Origin: Bin55 sp964572845
GTDB taxonomy: Bacteria > Pseudomonadota > Gammaproteobacteria > Pseudomonadales > Azotimanducaceae
Assembly: GCA_964572845.1 (NCBI GenBank)
Contig: CAZNFX010000011.1
Coordinates: 62,001-126,000 of the forward strand
Length of the DNA: 64,000 nt
Direction of reading: 5' to 3'
Of this stretch, positions 35,434-45,367 are shown one piece after another. How positions within the stretch are numbered: position 1 is the stretch's first letter; each line of letters opens with the position of its first letter. A program made the position numbers and the translations under genes. The notes beneath the pieces are model-generated. The model had not been told where the DNA came from. It made no database searches and was given only the letters and a program-made list of their open reading frames with translations.

Positions 35434-36693
35434 GTGTCTGACAATGCAAACGATCTGGAGCAGAAGCTTCAGGATCTAAGGATCGACCGTAGTCGGCGAT
35501 CAGGCAGACGTCGTCGGCCCTGGGGTTGGTTCATAGCAATTGCCGTGGTACTCGGCGTTGGTGTGGTCGCTGCAAATTGGTTTTGGTTTGGTCGAGATCG
35601 TGCAGTAGCTGTTAACTCCGCCGTGGCTCGTGCTCCGCAAATCGCTAACGTGGAAGGCGCAGTTCTTGACGGCACGGGCTATGTCGTTGCTCGCCGCCAG
35701 GCAACGGTAAGTTCAAAAGCCACGGGCAAGGTTGTTGAGGTCTTCATAGAAGAGGGGATGATCGTCAAAGAGGGCCAATTGTTGGCTACCTTGGACGACA
35801 GCCTCCAGCAAACGCAGTATGAATTGTCCAAAGCTCAAGTTGACGAAGCAAAGGCAATGCTCGACGAGTTGGACATACAAATTGAACAGGCAAACCTGGA
35901 TGTGGAAAGAACCTCGGAGCTTGCGGCAAAACAACATGCCAGCGAAAGCGAGCTGGATCGAGCACGCCTTACACTTGAAGGTCTCCAAGCGCAGAAAAAT
36001 CGACTCCAAAAGTCCATTGATGTTGCACAGACTGCTCTGGAGCTCCAGCGACAATACCTTGACGATATGCAAATACGAGCACCATTTGATGGAATCGTAA
36101 TTGCCAAGGCTGCCCAGCCGGGCGAGATGATCTCGCCGGTTTCTGGCGGCGGAGGATTTACCCGCACTGGCATTTGCACGATTGTCGACATGGATTCGAT
36201 CGAGGTTCAAGTCGACGTGAACGAAAAGTACATCAATCGTGTGTCGCCGGATCAACCAGCCACTGTGACTCTCAATTCCTATCCTGACACTCGAATGCCT
36301 GCGGAGGTAATTGCTATCATTCCGACCGCAGACCGCTCTCGATCCACAGTCAGAGTTCGAATTCGGTTTCTAGAGCGCGATTCACGCGTGCTTCCGGATA
36401 TGGGTGTAAGCGTATCGTTCTTGGAAGAAGGAAGCGAGATTGAACGAGAGGAACTGCCCATAGGTGTCGAAGTACCGTCAACAGCGTTGATTGAAATCAG
36501 CAATAGAGCATTTGTTTGGTTAATCGAAGACAGTGCGGTTTCTCGACGGGAAGTTACCGTCGGGGGTACCAACGGTTCTCGATCAATAATCTCTGATGGC
36601 TTGGAGAGGGGTGATCTAGTGGTCGCTGACGCCGCAACCGATAATGCGAAAGATCTGGCGGACGGTCAAGAGATCGTGCTCGCAACACAATAG
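35434..36693 (+). CDS. Periplasmic adaptor subunit of a MacA/HlyD-type ABC efflux system
   Basis: Membrane-fusion protein, 419 residues, bridging an inner-membrane ABC pump to the outer membrane or handing substrate onward. One transmembrane anchor at ~30-50 (GWFIAIAVVLGVGVVAANWFW) follows a basic N-terminus. Lipoyl-like half motifs flank a long alpha-helical hairpin (~120-215, AKAMLDELDIQIEQANLD and later heptads), then beta-barrel (APFDGIVIAKAAQPGEM) and membrane-proximal domains. GTG start with AGGAG about nine bases upstream. The ATPase gene follows 13 bases downstream, so the four genes to 39731 form one operon. Confidence 0.93.
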   Translation: MSDNANDLEQKLQDLRIDRSRRSGRRRRPWGWFIAIAVVLGVGVVAANWFWFGRDRAVAVNSAVARAPQIANVEGAVLDGTGYVVARRQATVSSKATGKVVEVFIEEGMIVKEGQLLATLDDSLQQTQYELSKAQVDEAKAMLDELDIQIEQANLDVERTSELAAKQHASESELDRARLTLEGLQAQKNRLQKSIDVAQTALELQRQYLDDMQIRAPFDGIVIAKAAQPGEMISPVSGGGGFTRTGICTIVDMDSIEVQVDVNEKYINRVSPDQPATVTLNSYPDTRMPAEVIAIIPTADRSRSTVRVRIRFLERDSRVLPDMGVSVSFLEEGSEIEREELPIGVEVPSTALIEISNRAFVWLIEDSAVSRREVTVGGTNGSRSIISDGLERGDLVVADAATDNAKDLADGQEIVLATQ

Positions 36694-36706
36694 GGAGTTT
36701 TGAACA

Positions 36707-37414
36707 GTGGCCCTGATATCGCTTAGATCCGTCTCGAAAACATACACCAAAGGGAAGGAGCAAGTCGATGTACTTTCCGACATCGATCTGGACATAAACG
36801 AAAGAGACTTTGTAGCTCTCATGGGTCCTTCTGGCAGCGGAAAGACCACCATGCTCAACTTAATCGGCGGGTTAGACCACCCTACCTATGGTGACGTTGT
36901 TGTTGGAGATTCCTCACTGAACTCTCTAAGTTCACGGGAATTGTCGCGCTGGAGAGCGCAGAACATTGGGTTTGTATTCCAGTTTTACAACCTGCTGCCG
37001 GTTCTTACCGCGCAACGGAATGTTGAACTGCCGCTTTTGCTTACTAAATTGAATGGAAAGGAGCGCAAGAAGAATGCGACGACCGCTCTCGATATTGTAG
37101 GTCTGGCGGATAGAGCTAAACACAAACCTGCACAGCTGTCTGGTGGCCAACAACAGCGAGTAGCGATTGCCCGAGCAATTGTCGCCGATCCCACGATTCT
37201 AGTCTGCGACGAGCCAACGGGCGACTTGGACCGCAATACAGCGGAGGAAGTCCTCCAGTTGTTGGAAACTTTAAACCAAAAGCACAACAAGACAATTGTG
37301 ATGGTCACCCACGATCCTAAAGCCGCAGAACACGCAAAGACGACGATTTTCCTTGACAAAGGAAAGCTGTCGTCTGCAAACGAGGGTCAGAAACCTGAGA
37401 CAGACGATGGGTAA
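36707..37414 (+). CDS. ABC efflux ATPase (MacB/LolD type)
   Basis: Cytoplasmic nucleotide-binding subunit, 235 residues. Walker A GPSGSGKTT, the MacB/LolD-family FVFQFYNLLPVLTAQRNVELPL, signature LSGGQQQRVAIARA, Walker B ILVCDEPTGDLD and switch His in VTHDPKAAEHA are intact. The GTG start has GGGAG nine bases upstream. Its TAA overlaps the ATG of the first permease by eight bases (ATGGGTAA), so the two are translationally coupled. Together with the two permeases below it should form a mechanotransmission-type exporter. Confidence 0.94.
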   Translation: MALISLRSVSKTYTKGKEQVDVLSDIDLDINERDFVALMGPSGSGKTTMLNLIGGLDHPTYGDVVVGDSSLNSLSSRELSRWRAQNIGFVFQFYNLLPVLTAQRNVELPLLLTKLNGKERKKNATTALDIVGLADRAKHKPAQLSGGQQQRVAIARAIVADPTILVCDEPTGDLDRNTAEEVLQLLETLNQKHNKTIVMVTHDPKAAEHAKTTIFLDKGKLSSANEGQKPETDDG

Positions 37415-38552
37415 GTTTCAGTTCCTCATGCGGTGCATGTTTCGACGTAAGCTGCGCACGACTCTCACGATGTTGTCATTAGTAACAGCATTTCTGCTGT
37501 TTATGTTGCTACGTTCAATAGCCTTTGTTTTTGACGCAGGCTGGGAAGGAGTTGAAGAAGGGCGTTTGCAGACTACGTCAAAATACTCCATGATCGATAT
37601 GCTGCCTCTAACGCACATCGATGCAATTGAAACTGTGGCCGGCGTTGTCGACATCACTCATTCTTCGTGGTTCGGTGGCGTCTTTGATGAGGGCGATACC
37701 AACGTCGCAACGTTTGCTATCGATCCCGAAACATACTTCGACGTCTATAGTGAGTTCGATGTTGATCCAGAGCAGCTCGAGGAATTCCGGGCCATAAGAA
37801 CTGCAGCATTGGCCCCTGAATCGATGATCGAACGCTATGGTTGGGAAATTGGTCAGAAGGTTCCAGTAGTTAGTCCTATCTACCCGACGCCGTCGGGAGA
37901 GCCCTGGGTGTTCGATTTGGTTGGGTCCTACCGTGCGAGTAGCCAAAACGACGGCTTTTTGGCTTTCTTGTTTCAATACGAATACATTCGAGAAACCTTC
38001 GACATGGGGGCTGTAGGGTGGTTTGTATTAACCATCGACGATCCCTCAAGGTCAGACGAGATCTCACGACAAATCGATGAATTGTTCAAGAATTCTTCCG
38101 ATGAGACTAGAACAATGACTGAATCGGAAGCAGCCAAGCAGTTTATGGCTCAGCTTGGAGACATAAGCCTGATGATGACCGGCATCCTAAGTGCTGTGTT
38201 CTTTACGATGGTATTGCTAACAACCAACACCATGCTCCAAGGCTACCGGGAACGTACATCCGAACTCGCCGTTTTGAAGACACTTGGGTTCACGGATTTT
38301 GGGGTTGCTGCGTATTTGCTAGCCGAAGCTGTATTGCTTTGTGGCATTAGCGCTGTCATTGGAATTGGCCTCGGATCATTAATTGCAGCGGGCGCAGAAA
38401 ACTACATGCCACCGTTCGTTCCGGTTTACTTCGCGTGGGAGACCGTCCTCTGGGCTGGGCTAATTGCTGTAGGATTGGGCTTGCTTGTGGGTCTTGTACC
38501 CGCTGTTAGTGCAAGTCGACTCTCCATTGTCGATGCACTACACGCTCGCTGA
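37407..38552 (+). CDS. FtsX/MacB-type ABC transporter permease (first)
   Basis: Inner-membrane permease of about 381 residues with the MacB topology: one N-terminal transmembrane segment (after RRKLRTTLTMLSLVTAFLLF), a large periplasmic domain (~60-260), and three C-terminal transmembrane segments beginning near LGDISLMMTGIL and including the FtsX-domain ERTSELAVLKTLGF motif. The start ATGGGTAAG overlaps the ATPase stop; an upstream in-frame ATG would lie inside that gene and is rejected. It pairs with the second permease 15 bases downstream. Confidence 0.93.
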   Translation: MGKFQFLMRCMFRRKLRTTLTMLSLVTAFLLFMLLRSIAFVFDAGWEGVEEGRLQTTSKYSMIDMLPLTHIDAIETVAGVVDITHSSWFGGVFDEGDTNVATFAIDPETYFDVYSEFDVDPEQLEEFRAIRTAALAPESMIERYGWEIGQKVPVVSPIYPTPSGEPWVFDLVGSYRASSQNDGFLAFLFQYEYIRETFDMGAVGWFVLTIDDPSRSDEISRQIDELFKNSSDETRTMTESEAAKQFMAQLGDISLMMTGILSAVFFTMVLLTTNTMLQGYRERTSELAVLKTLGFTDFGVAAYLLAEAVLLCGISAVIGIGLGSLIAAGAENYMPPFVPVYFAWETVLWAGLIAVGLGLLVGLVPAVSASRLSIVDALHAR

Positions 38553-38567
38553 TTTGGCTGCGTAATT

Positions 38568-39731
38568 ATGTTCGAGCAGATCTTCTCCATCACCGGAATG
38601 AACCTGCGCAACATTCCGTCGCGGTGGAGCACGTCTTTGGTAGTTGTCGTAGGAATCGGTGGAGTTGTCGCCGTTCTCGTCGCTATGCTGGCGATGGCGA
38701 CTGGTTTGGAAAACGTCTTCTCAAAATCCATTGCGTCCGATAGAGCGATAGCGGTACGCACTGGTTCGGATTCCGAAATGTCGAGCAATCTGTCCTTGGA
38801 GGCCGCCAGGATTGTCGCTACTCTTGATGGAGTCGCGATGGCAACTCCTGAGCTCTATGTCGTAGCCGATGTTCCCAAAAAGAACACAGGTACTCCTGCC
38901 AACATGGTAGTTCGCGGAGTTGAGCAAGGTTCGTTTGACATTCGACCGGAGTTCGAACTCTCTCAGGGTCGAATGTTTGAGACCGGCAGAAACGAAGTTA
39001 TCGTTGGTGTCAAAGCTCTAGCCGAATTTGCGGGGCTGGACATCGGAAGCCGATTGGTGGTTCGTGACACCGCTTGGGAGGTCGTCGGCGTCTTCGAGAC
39101 CGACGGGTCAGTTGATGAATCAGAAGTTTGGGCGGACATGACCGTGGTGCAATCGGCGTTTCGGCGAGGTCAGTCAATTACTGCAGTTCGCGTTTTACTG
39201 GAGTCAATCGATCGCTATGATTCAGTGTTGGCTCTGGTAGAAGATGACCCTCGGCTACCGATCAATTTGACGCGAGAGGAAGAGTGGTACGCGTCTCAAG
39301 CTGAGTCTTCGACTCAAGTTATCCGAATATTCGGAGTCGCAGTTGCAGTGATCATGAGCATAGGTGCGATCTTTGCGGCATTGAACACTATGTACTCAGC
39401 AGTCGCTTCGAGAACATTTGAAATTGCCACGCTGCGAGCTGTAGGGTTTCGCGGAGGTCCCATCTTGGTGTCAGTACTTTCGGAGTCGATGGCACTAGCG
39501 ATAGTTGGGGGGCTCGTGGGGGCAGCGCTGGCCTACCTTGCATTCAACGGTTTTACTGTGTCGACACTCAGTCAACAGTCGTTCTCGATGGTGGCGTTTG
39601 AGTTCTCTGTTACACCCACGTTGATTGTCCAAAGTCTCGTCTTGAGCGTGGTACTTGGATTTATTGGAGGCATTTTCCCCGCGTTTCGAGCTGTGTTTCT
39701 ACCAGTGACAACAGCCTTGCGAGGAGAGTAG
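38568..39731 (+). CDS. FtsX/MacB-type ABC transporter permease (second)
   Basis: Second permease, 387 residues, same topology as its neighbour: transmembrane segment at ~20-45 (TSLVVVVGIGGVVAVLVAMLAMA), periplasmic MacB-PCD-type domain (IAVRTGSDSEMSSN onward), and three C-terminal segments with the FtsX-type RTFEIATLRAVGFRG motif. It is the last gene of the efflux operon. Two unlike permeases with one ATPase imply a heterodimer, as in LolCDE-like and some antimicrobial-peptide or macrolide exporters. The substrate is not indicated by neighbours. No terminator is evident after the stop. Confidence 0.93.
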   Translation: MFEQIFSITGMNLRNIPSRWSTSLVVVVGIGGVVAVLVAMLAMATGLENVFSKSIASDRAIAVRTGSDSEMSSNLSLEAARIVATLDGVAMATPELYVVADVPKKNTGTPANMVVRGVEQGSFDIRPEFELSQGRMFETGRNEVIVGVKALAEFAGLDIGSRLVVRDTAWEVVGVFETDGSVDESEVWADMTVVQSAFRRGQSITAVRVLLESIDRYDSVLALVEDDPRLPINLTREEEWYASQAESSTQVIRIFGVAVAVIMSIGAIFAALNTMYSAVASRTFEIATLRAVGFRGGPILVSVLSESMALAIVGGLVGAALAYLAFNGFTVSTLSQQSFSMVAFEFSVTPTLIVQSLVLSVVLGFIGGIFPAFRAVFLPVTTALRGE

Positions 39732-39741
39732 GCACGTCTAG

Positions 39742-40215
39742 TCAATAGATCCCGATATCGAGGGCGGCTGCGAACGTTTGACCTAGTTCGCGACATTTTC
39801 GGACATCAGCTGACGTGATATCTCCCTTTACGACAAGGGGTTCTTGAGCTTCCACAAACGGATATCCTGTGACAATTCGCCGGATCGCCGTGAGTGCGCC
39901 GGTTCCGTCGTTGCCTGCTTTTATGAAAACTGTGTAGGGCAATGGTGAAATCTTGCCTTCCACTTCGTAAAAAGTTCGGTCAAAAAAGTCTTTGAGAGCA
40001 CCTGACATATAGCCAAAATTCTCAGGTGTTCCAAGTATCAGTGCGTTAGCGGCCAAGAGATCGTCCGCATCCGCGTCAAACGCCGACTTGGTTATGACAT
40101 TGACACTATCCAAGTTCTCCTGCAATGCACCATCCAGGACGGCATTGGCCAAGCGGCTTGTAGACCCCGACTTCGAGTGGTAGACAATCAGCAATGTCTT
40201 CTTAGGTCCACACAT
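39742..40215 (-). CDS. Flavodoxin-like NAD(P)H reductase/flavodoxin family protein
   Basis: Small FMN-binding-fold protein, 157 residues. The N-terminal strand LLIVYHSKSGSTSRLANAV supplies the phosphate-binding loop (SKSGSTS), and LILGTPENFGYMSGALKDFFDR is the second flavin contact typical of NADPH-dependent FMN reductase/WrbA-like flavodoxins. No signal peptide. It converges on the efflux operon with ten bases between stops. Redox partner unknown; it could be an electron carrier or a quinone reductase. Confidence 0.85.
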   Translation of the reverse strand: MCGPKKTLLIVYHSKSGSTSRLANAVLDGALQENLDSVNVITKSAFDADADDLLAANALILGTPENFGYMSGALKDFFDRTFYEVEGKISPLPYTVFIKAGNDGTGALTAIRRIVTGYPFVEAQEPLVVKGDITSADVRKCRELGQTFAAALDIGIY

Positions 40216-40456
40216 AGCTTCGTGGTTTCAAATTCGACGGCTAGCACACCCCGAGGGGATATTCACTGAGATAGATGGCACATTGCAATTCCTACATCCC
40301 ATATTGCCAGCTCTCCGGAGATCATGGCACGTCGTTTTGATTGACTCGAGGTGTTTGTGCAAACGCTCCGAACATTCGAAAAAGCTAGTGAACGCGGAGC
40401 AATTTGGAGTGGAAGTGGCGGACAAGCTCCGAAACCTCCTCTACTGGCGTTAGCGG

Positions 40457-43400
40457 TTATTGCTTTTCAACATCAGATTGAGTCCATCGGATCGCATCTG
40501 CATAAACAATGGACCTGTTAGTAGCTCCGATAACGTCAACATTCACATTGCCTGTCAGAAGATCAAAATTTCCAACGTACCTCCACTCTGGTGCTGACGT
40601 CACAGGATCTACCTTTGCATTCCATGTATCTGCACCACTGCTAACTTGCAATTGGAAGTTTGCCAATTCCGGGTAGCCAAACCATAACGACCCGTCATGT
40701 ACGTGAAAATCTAGTGTCCATTGGCCGGCATGAGGTATTTCCGTCGCAAATCGAGCTAGTTTTGTCTTGCGACTGTTACCCACGTATGTCATTGCCAATG
40801 TGCCACGATAGAGACCATATGCATTTTGCTCATTGGTCCGCCTCCACCAACCCTGCGGCAGCACATACCACTCTCCCAGATTGGGAAGTTGAGCGTCGTG
40901 TTCAACTTCTGGAAGCGGCCAGAGAAACCAACGTGCCGGACCAATCAATCTGGAATGTTGCAAGAATGTCCGTGGCTGTTCGACAGAAAATCCTGCATCT
41001 TGGTCGTCAATCACTATTCCCACTTGTTCCGGTTCCCAATCACTCTCGATTTCGAGACTACTGGGAACTTCATCCCTGTGCCAAGGAATGTTTGTCACAT
41101 CCAATGGAATATGCAGGTCTCCCCGATTCAACGACAAGCCTGTATAAACTCTGAATCGTTTTGTATTGTCAAGAACTGGAGGGTTTTCGGAGACAAAACT
41201 GATTTCTCTGGCGGACTCACCGTCGATGCGAACCGACACGGTTTCGTTCTGGTGATTGACGTTTACAAATCCGTCGACTGGTCGAGTGTTGCGTATTGCA
41301 AACTTGGTTTGGTAGCGCGTATTCCCGTCTTTGTCGTCCGACAGCCTCACTATTGTTGCTCGAGAGGCAATGAACCCTGGTATGGTCGAGGCAGTAAACC
41401 ATTCGGTCAGAAACGGATGCACCTCAATATCGTGCTCTCGTAGGGATGCGATCAAGTCGTTGTATTGAAAGGTACGTCCATAGAACCTTTTGCGTAGCGT
41501 AGCGAGCCATGCAAGTATCTTGTCGGTGTCTTGCTCATATCTACTGAATGCATCTGCGACTTTCTCTACCTTCAGCATTGCCAACTCAAGGTCCCTCTTG
41601 TGACCCAGATCAGAAGGTAGGTCTGCTAATGAATTTTTCTCAATGCTATCGAGAATGGAGCTACGTCGTGCATACGCCTGCTCTTGCTGCTGAATTCTTG
41701 AACGGTAGATTGATTGACCCGCCGAGTCGACTTCAAATAGATATAACGGGTGTACTGTTGCCATTCTTAGAAATGGGATTGCCGCGTAGATCGAAAACCA
41801 CCGAATGTCACTGAACGCAAACCATAGATCATGAATCTCGTCTTGCATGTAGTTTGAAAGTAGCGAATCTATGAAGTGGTCTAACAGCTCGGACTGGTGC
41901 CCCGAAGCTGAAGTCGCATGCGACCAATAGTGTCGGTGAATGGTGTTAAACGGATTATCTGTTCCCAGCCCATTCTGGAAGAAACTACTGAACCGAATGA
42001 ATTTCAACTGGGGGTCTAGTTGCCGTTTCAAAGCAAGGTCAATGCGCGCAACGGGGAATCCACGCTCCTTTAGCAATATTGCACCTGGCACCGCATTTTG
42101 TGAATCCATTCTCCATCCGCCTCCCACTGTTCGCAGTCGGTTTGGCACTTCTACAACCGACAGCGAATTTTGCGTTGGATGTAGCTCGACTTGAGACAAT
42201 TTCTGCAACACCTGGGATGTGGCCAAATGTAGTTCTTCTACTAATTGCTCCGGCATGCTCAGATTCCTGGCATGTTGGGCATGAAGAAGTACCGAGAATG
42301 TAACACCGTCAATTTCGGTTGTTGCGGTTACGAAATTGGAGGCAAACAACCCACACTCAGCCACTGGTGCATCGGGTTTCACAGCGTATCCATCCGACAT
42401 CGAATCGCTCGTCCTATGCACACCGGTACCAGCCAGTAGCCATGCGGCATTGGTGAGTTCGACGGACAAGTCAAGATCAAAGTAGTCTTTCTCGCGATTT
42501 ACATCGCCGAACCGGTCATTGACAAGACCTGGAACGGGGTACCAATAGGATCCCGGCATCAACGCTACATAGCGGCGATCGAATATGGAGGCATCCGTCC
42601 CCAACGATCGTGTCACCTCGAGGCTGGAATTGGGGTCAAGCGTATAGTCATAGTGTGCATCTAGGAACGAAAACCTCGGGTCTGGAATTCCTCCAGCGAC
42701 AACCCTAAGAATGTGCGTATTGTCAGATTCGAGCGATTGTTTATGTATTACTTCCAATATACCGTTTGCAAAAGAAAATTCTTGTGTAGTTCCATTGAGC
42801 TCAATGCCTGAAATCTTCATTCCTGGATTGAGTGTGAAGACTAGGTCGTTCGCGGGGTGTTCTGAACTCACGTTGAAGTGGAGATGAAGATCGATCTCCA
42901 ATTGCTTTCTTGGTTCTATACGCACGTCTCCTTGAATCCTTTGCACATCCACATGACCGTCGATCTCGTACGTTTGGTGTGCCATACGCCAAGTAGCAAA
43001 CTCACTCTTTTGCTGCAGGACGTTAATTCCGGCCGCTGAAAATGTTCCTAGTACAACAGCAGAAAGTCCCGCAGCCACAAAGAACTTGGGTGCATGAGTG
43101 GGAGCATCCCGTCGTCGATATAGCCAAACTGCGAGAGTAGTGAATAACGCTGCAAGAGCTATGGTTCCTAGCCGAAGCGTAAGCGAGGTCATTGAGGGTA
43201 GTTCAGGGAGAACGTCTGAGACGATGAGCGTATCGTTTGATGAGGGAGAAACCAAATCTAAAAGGGCAAAAGGCGTGATCTGTACAAGGAGACTCCACCC
43301 GCACATACTTGCAAGAGCTAACGCGAATGTGATCAGGCGATTGCGAAAAACACTGCTAAGAAAGACTACAAACGAACACCAGAGAAGTAGCGTGACGGGA

Positions 43401-43885
43401 GCGTCAAGGAGTAGTAGGTTGAAAATGGAATGAAGTTGTAGGGAGCCGCCAAATTCGAAGCGAGACCATTGTGCAATCAACCCAAACGAATGCATGGCCA
43501 GGACGTTTGCGGCCACAACCACCCAGACAAGTCCGGTGTAGCCGAGTATCCGTCCGGCCAGGTATTCGGCGTTACTTAGGGGTCGTGACTCCAAGACTTC
43601 GGAAATTCGGTTCCGTGAGTGTCGATGGTCGACATCGAAGAGAAGAAACAACGCAGCCACTTGGAATATGAGGAAGTAGGTAGGGTCAATGTTGCCCAAG
43701 AGGTAAAGTGGCGTTGCCCCCACGAAACTTGGAGAGTAGGGAGCTACAAAGGATTGGACGATGCAAGAAATTACATATGCTGCGACGGACAAAATTGTCA
43801 GCAGTACGGCGGCTACCCGAAGTCGCAGCAAGCGATACGCTGATCGAATCTCTGCGCGAGCAACCTGAAGTGTGTTCTCAATCAT
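40457..43885 (-). CDS. Giant fusion: ABC-2-like permease, M1-aminopeptidase-like ectodomain without zinc motif, golvesin-like C-terminus
   Basis: A 1142-residue protein in three parts. Residues ~1-290 carry about seven hydrophobic segments in an ABC-2-permease-like arrangement, with RPLSNAEYLAGRILGYTGL typical of such permeases. Residues ~300-960 resemble the beta and catalytic-region scaffold of M1 aminopeptidases seen fused to permeases, but I find no HExxH zinc motif; the region where it would sit reads HRHYWSHATSASGHQ and is not a metal site of that type. The last ~110 residues (AGQWTLDFHVHDG, YVGNFDLLTGNVNVDVIG, IVYADAIRWTQ) look like a golvesin-type beta domain. There is no cognate ATPase beside it. 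Assignment of the middle part is tentative; function unknown. Confidence 0.7.
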   Translation of the reverse strand: MIENTLQVARAEIRSAYRLLRLRVAAVLLTILSVAAYVISCIVQSFVAPYSPSFVGATPLYLLGNIDPTYFLIFQVAALFLLFDVDHRHSRNRISEVLESRPLSNAEYLAGRILGYTGLVWVVVAANVLAMHSFGLIAQWSRFEFGGSLQLHSIFNLLLLDAPVTLLLWCSFVVFLSSVFRNRLITFALALASMCGWSLLVQITPFALLDLVSPSSNDTLIVSDVLPELPSMTSLTLRLGTIALAALFTTLAVWLYRRRDAPTHAPKFFVAAGLSAVVLGTFSAAGINVLQQKSEFATWRMAHQTYEIDGHVDVQRIQGDVRIEPRKQLEIDLHLHFNVSSEHPANDLVFTLNPGMKISGIELNGTTQEFSFANGILEVIHKQSLESDNTHILRVVAGGIPDPRFSFLDAHYDYTLDPNSSLEVTRSLGTDASIFDRRYVALMPGSYWYPVPGLVNDRFGDVNREKDYFDLDLSVELTNAAWLLAGTGVHRTSDSMSDGYAVKPDAPVAECGLFASNFVTATTEIDGVTFSVLLHAQHARNLSMPEQLVEELHLATSQVLQKLSQVELHPTQNSLSVVEVPNRLRTVGGGWRMDSQNAVPGAILLKERGFPVARIDLALKRQLDPQLKFIRFSSFFQNGLGTDNPFNTIHRHYWSHATSASGHQSELLDHFIDSLLSNYMQDEIHDLWFAFSDIRWFSIYAAIPFLRMATVHPLYLFEVDSAGQSIYRSRIQQQEQAYARRSSILDSIEKNSLADLPSDLGHKRDLELAMLKVEKVADAFSRYEQDTDKILAWLATLRKRFYGRTFQYNDLIASLREHDIEVHPFLTEWFTASTIPGFIASRATIVRLSDDKDGNTRYQTKFAIRNTRPVDGFVNVNHQNETVSVRIDGESAREISFVSENPPVLDNTKRFRVYTGLSLNRGDLHIPLDVTNIPWHRDEVPSSLEIESDWEPEQVGIVIDDQDAGFSVEQPRTFLQHSRLIGPARWFLWPLPEVEHDAQLPNLGEWYVLPQGWWRRTNEQNAYGLYRGTLAMTYVGNSRKTKLARFATEIPHAGQWTLDFHVHDGSLWFGYPELANFQLQVSSGADTWNAKVDPVTSAPEWRYVGNFDLLTGNVNVDVIGATNRSIVYADAIRWTQSDVEKQ

Positions 43886-44147
43886 GTGTGGAGTTGCTGC
43901 CTATCCTCAGAACCAAAACCGAGAGATGTTTCAATGCAAACGGACAGCACCTTCAATCAGTAGACTGACGATGCCGTAGCCCCAGTGCGTCAAGCTCAAT
44001 TAGAATACACCCTCCCGTAACGGCGAAGCTAAAGCTGCTTTCCGCCGCAGACTTGTCCTTGGTTCCTTTACGATTCCAAGTGTTGGTACCGAGCCGAAAG
44101 AGGGCTTGTCTTCGATTCTCGTTCAAGTTTAGGTAGGTGTCGAATCC

Positions 44148-45362
44148 ATGGTTGACATACGGCTTGATGACATTCGTGCAGCACACGAACGAATCAAGGG
44201 AAGCATAGTAAACACCCAATTCTCAAAATCGGAAACACTGTCCAGCGAAACAGGTTGCGACCTTTCCTTCAAATTTGAAAACCATCAGTTCACGGCGTCG
44301 TTCAAGGAACGCGGGGCTCTGAACAAGCTGCTTTTGCTATCGGATGAGCAACGCAGACACGGCGTTGTAGCTGCTTCGGCGGGGAACCACGCTCAGGCAT
44401 TGGCTAGACATGGGCAAATATTGGGTATTCCGGTTCATGTAGTTATGCCCAAATTCACGCCCAACACCAAGGTCGAACACACCAAGGTGTTTGGTGCAAA
44501 GGTGACCATTCATGGTGAAAATGTGGATGGGTCAATGGATCTCGCTAAGGACCTGTCATCCGAATACTCCTATACCTTGGTGCATCCCTTCGACGACATT
44601 GAGGTAATTCAAGGTCAGGGCACGATAGGACTGGAACTACTGGAGCAAGACGACAGTATCGACACGATAGTCGTTCCCATTGGAGGCGGAGGCCTAATCT
44701 GCGGAATAGCGTCAGCAGTAAAGCAAGTCAAGCCGTCGCTACGTGTAATCGGAGTGCAGGTCGATACGTTCAATACGGCTTTTGCACATTTTCATCGTCT
44801 TGATCCCACCGAGCATCGTTCGGCGTTAACCATTGCCGAGGGCATTGCCGTAAAGCGTCCAGGAGAGGTTACAAGACCCATGATCAATTCGCTGCTGGAC
44901 GATGTTGTGCAAGTTACCGAACAGCAAATTGAGACTGCGATATTCACGTTGTTGGAAATTGAAAAGACTGTCGTAGAGGGAGCGGGTGCAGCCAGTCTCG
45001 CGGCTGTAATGGCTCATCCGGATGTAGCTCGTGGACGAACAGCACTCATAGTATCTGGCGGAAACATCGAAATGATGACTTTGTCCGCAGTGCTTCAGAG
45101 AGGTCTTGTACGCAAAAATCGTCTAGTGAGGTTACGGGTGATATTGCCGGATGTGCCTGGTTCGCTGGCCAAACTAGCACAGCACCTAGGTCTATTGGAT
45201 AGCAATATTGTGGACATCGTGCATCGGAGGACATTTCACTCCTCTACAGTAGGTGCGCAACCGCTCGATATTTCGCTGCACCTCTGTAGCGAAGAGGAGT
45301 CGGAGTTCGTGTTGGATTCGCTACGGAAGCAGGGCTACGAGGCGTCCCTTCTCGTCAATTGA
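44148..45362 (+). CDS. Threonine ammonia-lyase (biodegradative/IlvA-type) with ACT domain
   Basis: PLP enzyme deaminating L-threonine (and serine) to 2-oxobutyrate, 404 residues. The cofactor Lys 53 is in TASFKERGA, with the SAGNHAQALA substrate loop, the VPIGGGGLICG phosphate-binding loop, and EGAGAASLAA. Residues ~330-404 form a single ACT-like regulatory domain (LVRLRVILPDVPGSLAKLAQHL), matching the TdcB-plus-ACT form rather than biosynthetic IlvA with two. Oxobutyrate gives propionyl-CoA, a substrate plausible for the adjacent carboxylase, which converges on this gene with only five bases between stops (link inferred). Confidence 0.92.
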   Translation: MVDIRLDDIRAAHERIKGSIVNTQFSKSETLSSETGCDLSFKFENHQFTASFKERGALNKLLLLSDEQRRHGVVAASAGNHAQALARHGQILGIPVHVVMPKFTPNTKVEHTKVFGAKVTIHGENVDGSMDLAKDLSSEYSYTLVHPFDDIEVIQGQGTIGLELLEQDDSIDTIVVPIGGGGLICGIASAVKQVKPSLRVIGVQVDTFNTAFAHFHRLDPTEHRSALTIAEGIAVKRPGEVTRPMINSLLDDVVQVTEQQIETAIFTLLEIEKTVVEGAGAASLAAVMAHPDVARGRTALIVSGGNIEMMTLSAVLQRGLVRKNRLVRLRVILPDVPGSLAKLAQHLGLLDSNIVDIVHRRTFHSSTVGAQPLDISLHLCSEEESEFVLDSLRKQGYEASLLVN

Positions 45363-45367
45363 CGGCT

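Noticed and set aside
40457..43885. Calling the giant fusion an active M1 aminopeptidase
   Set aside because: No HExxH plus downstream Glu zinc site could be found.
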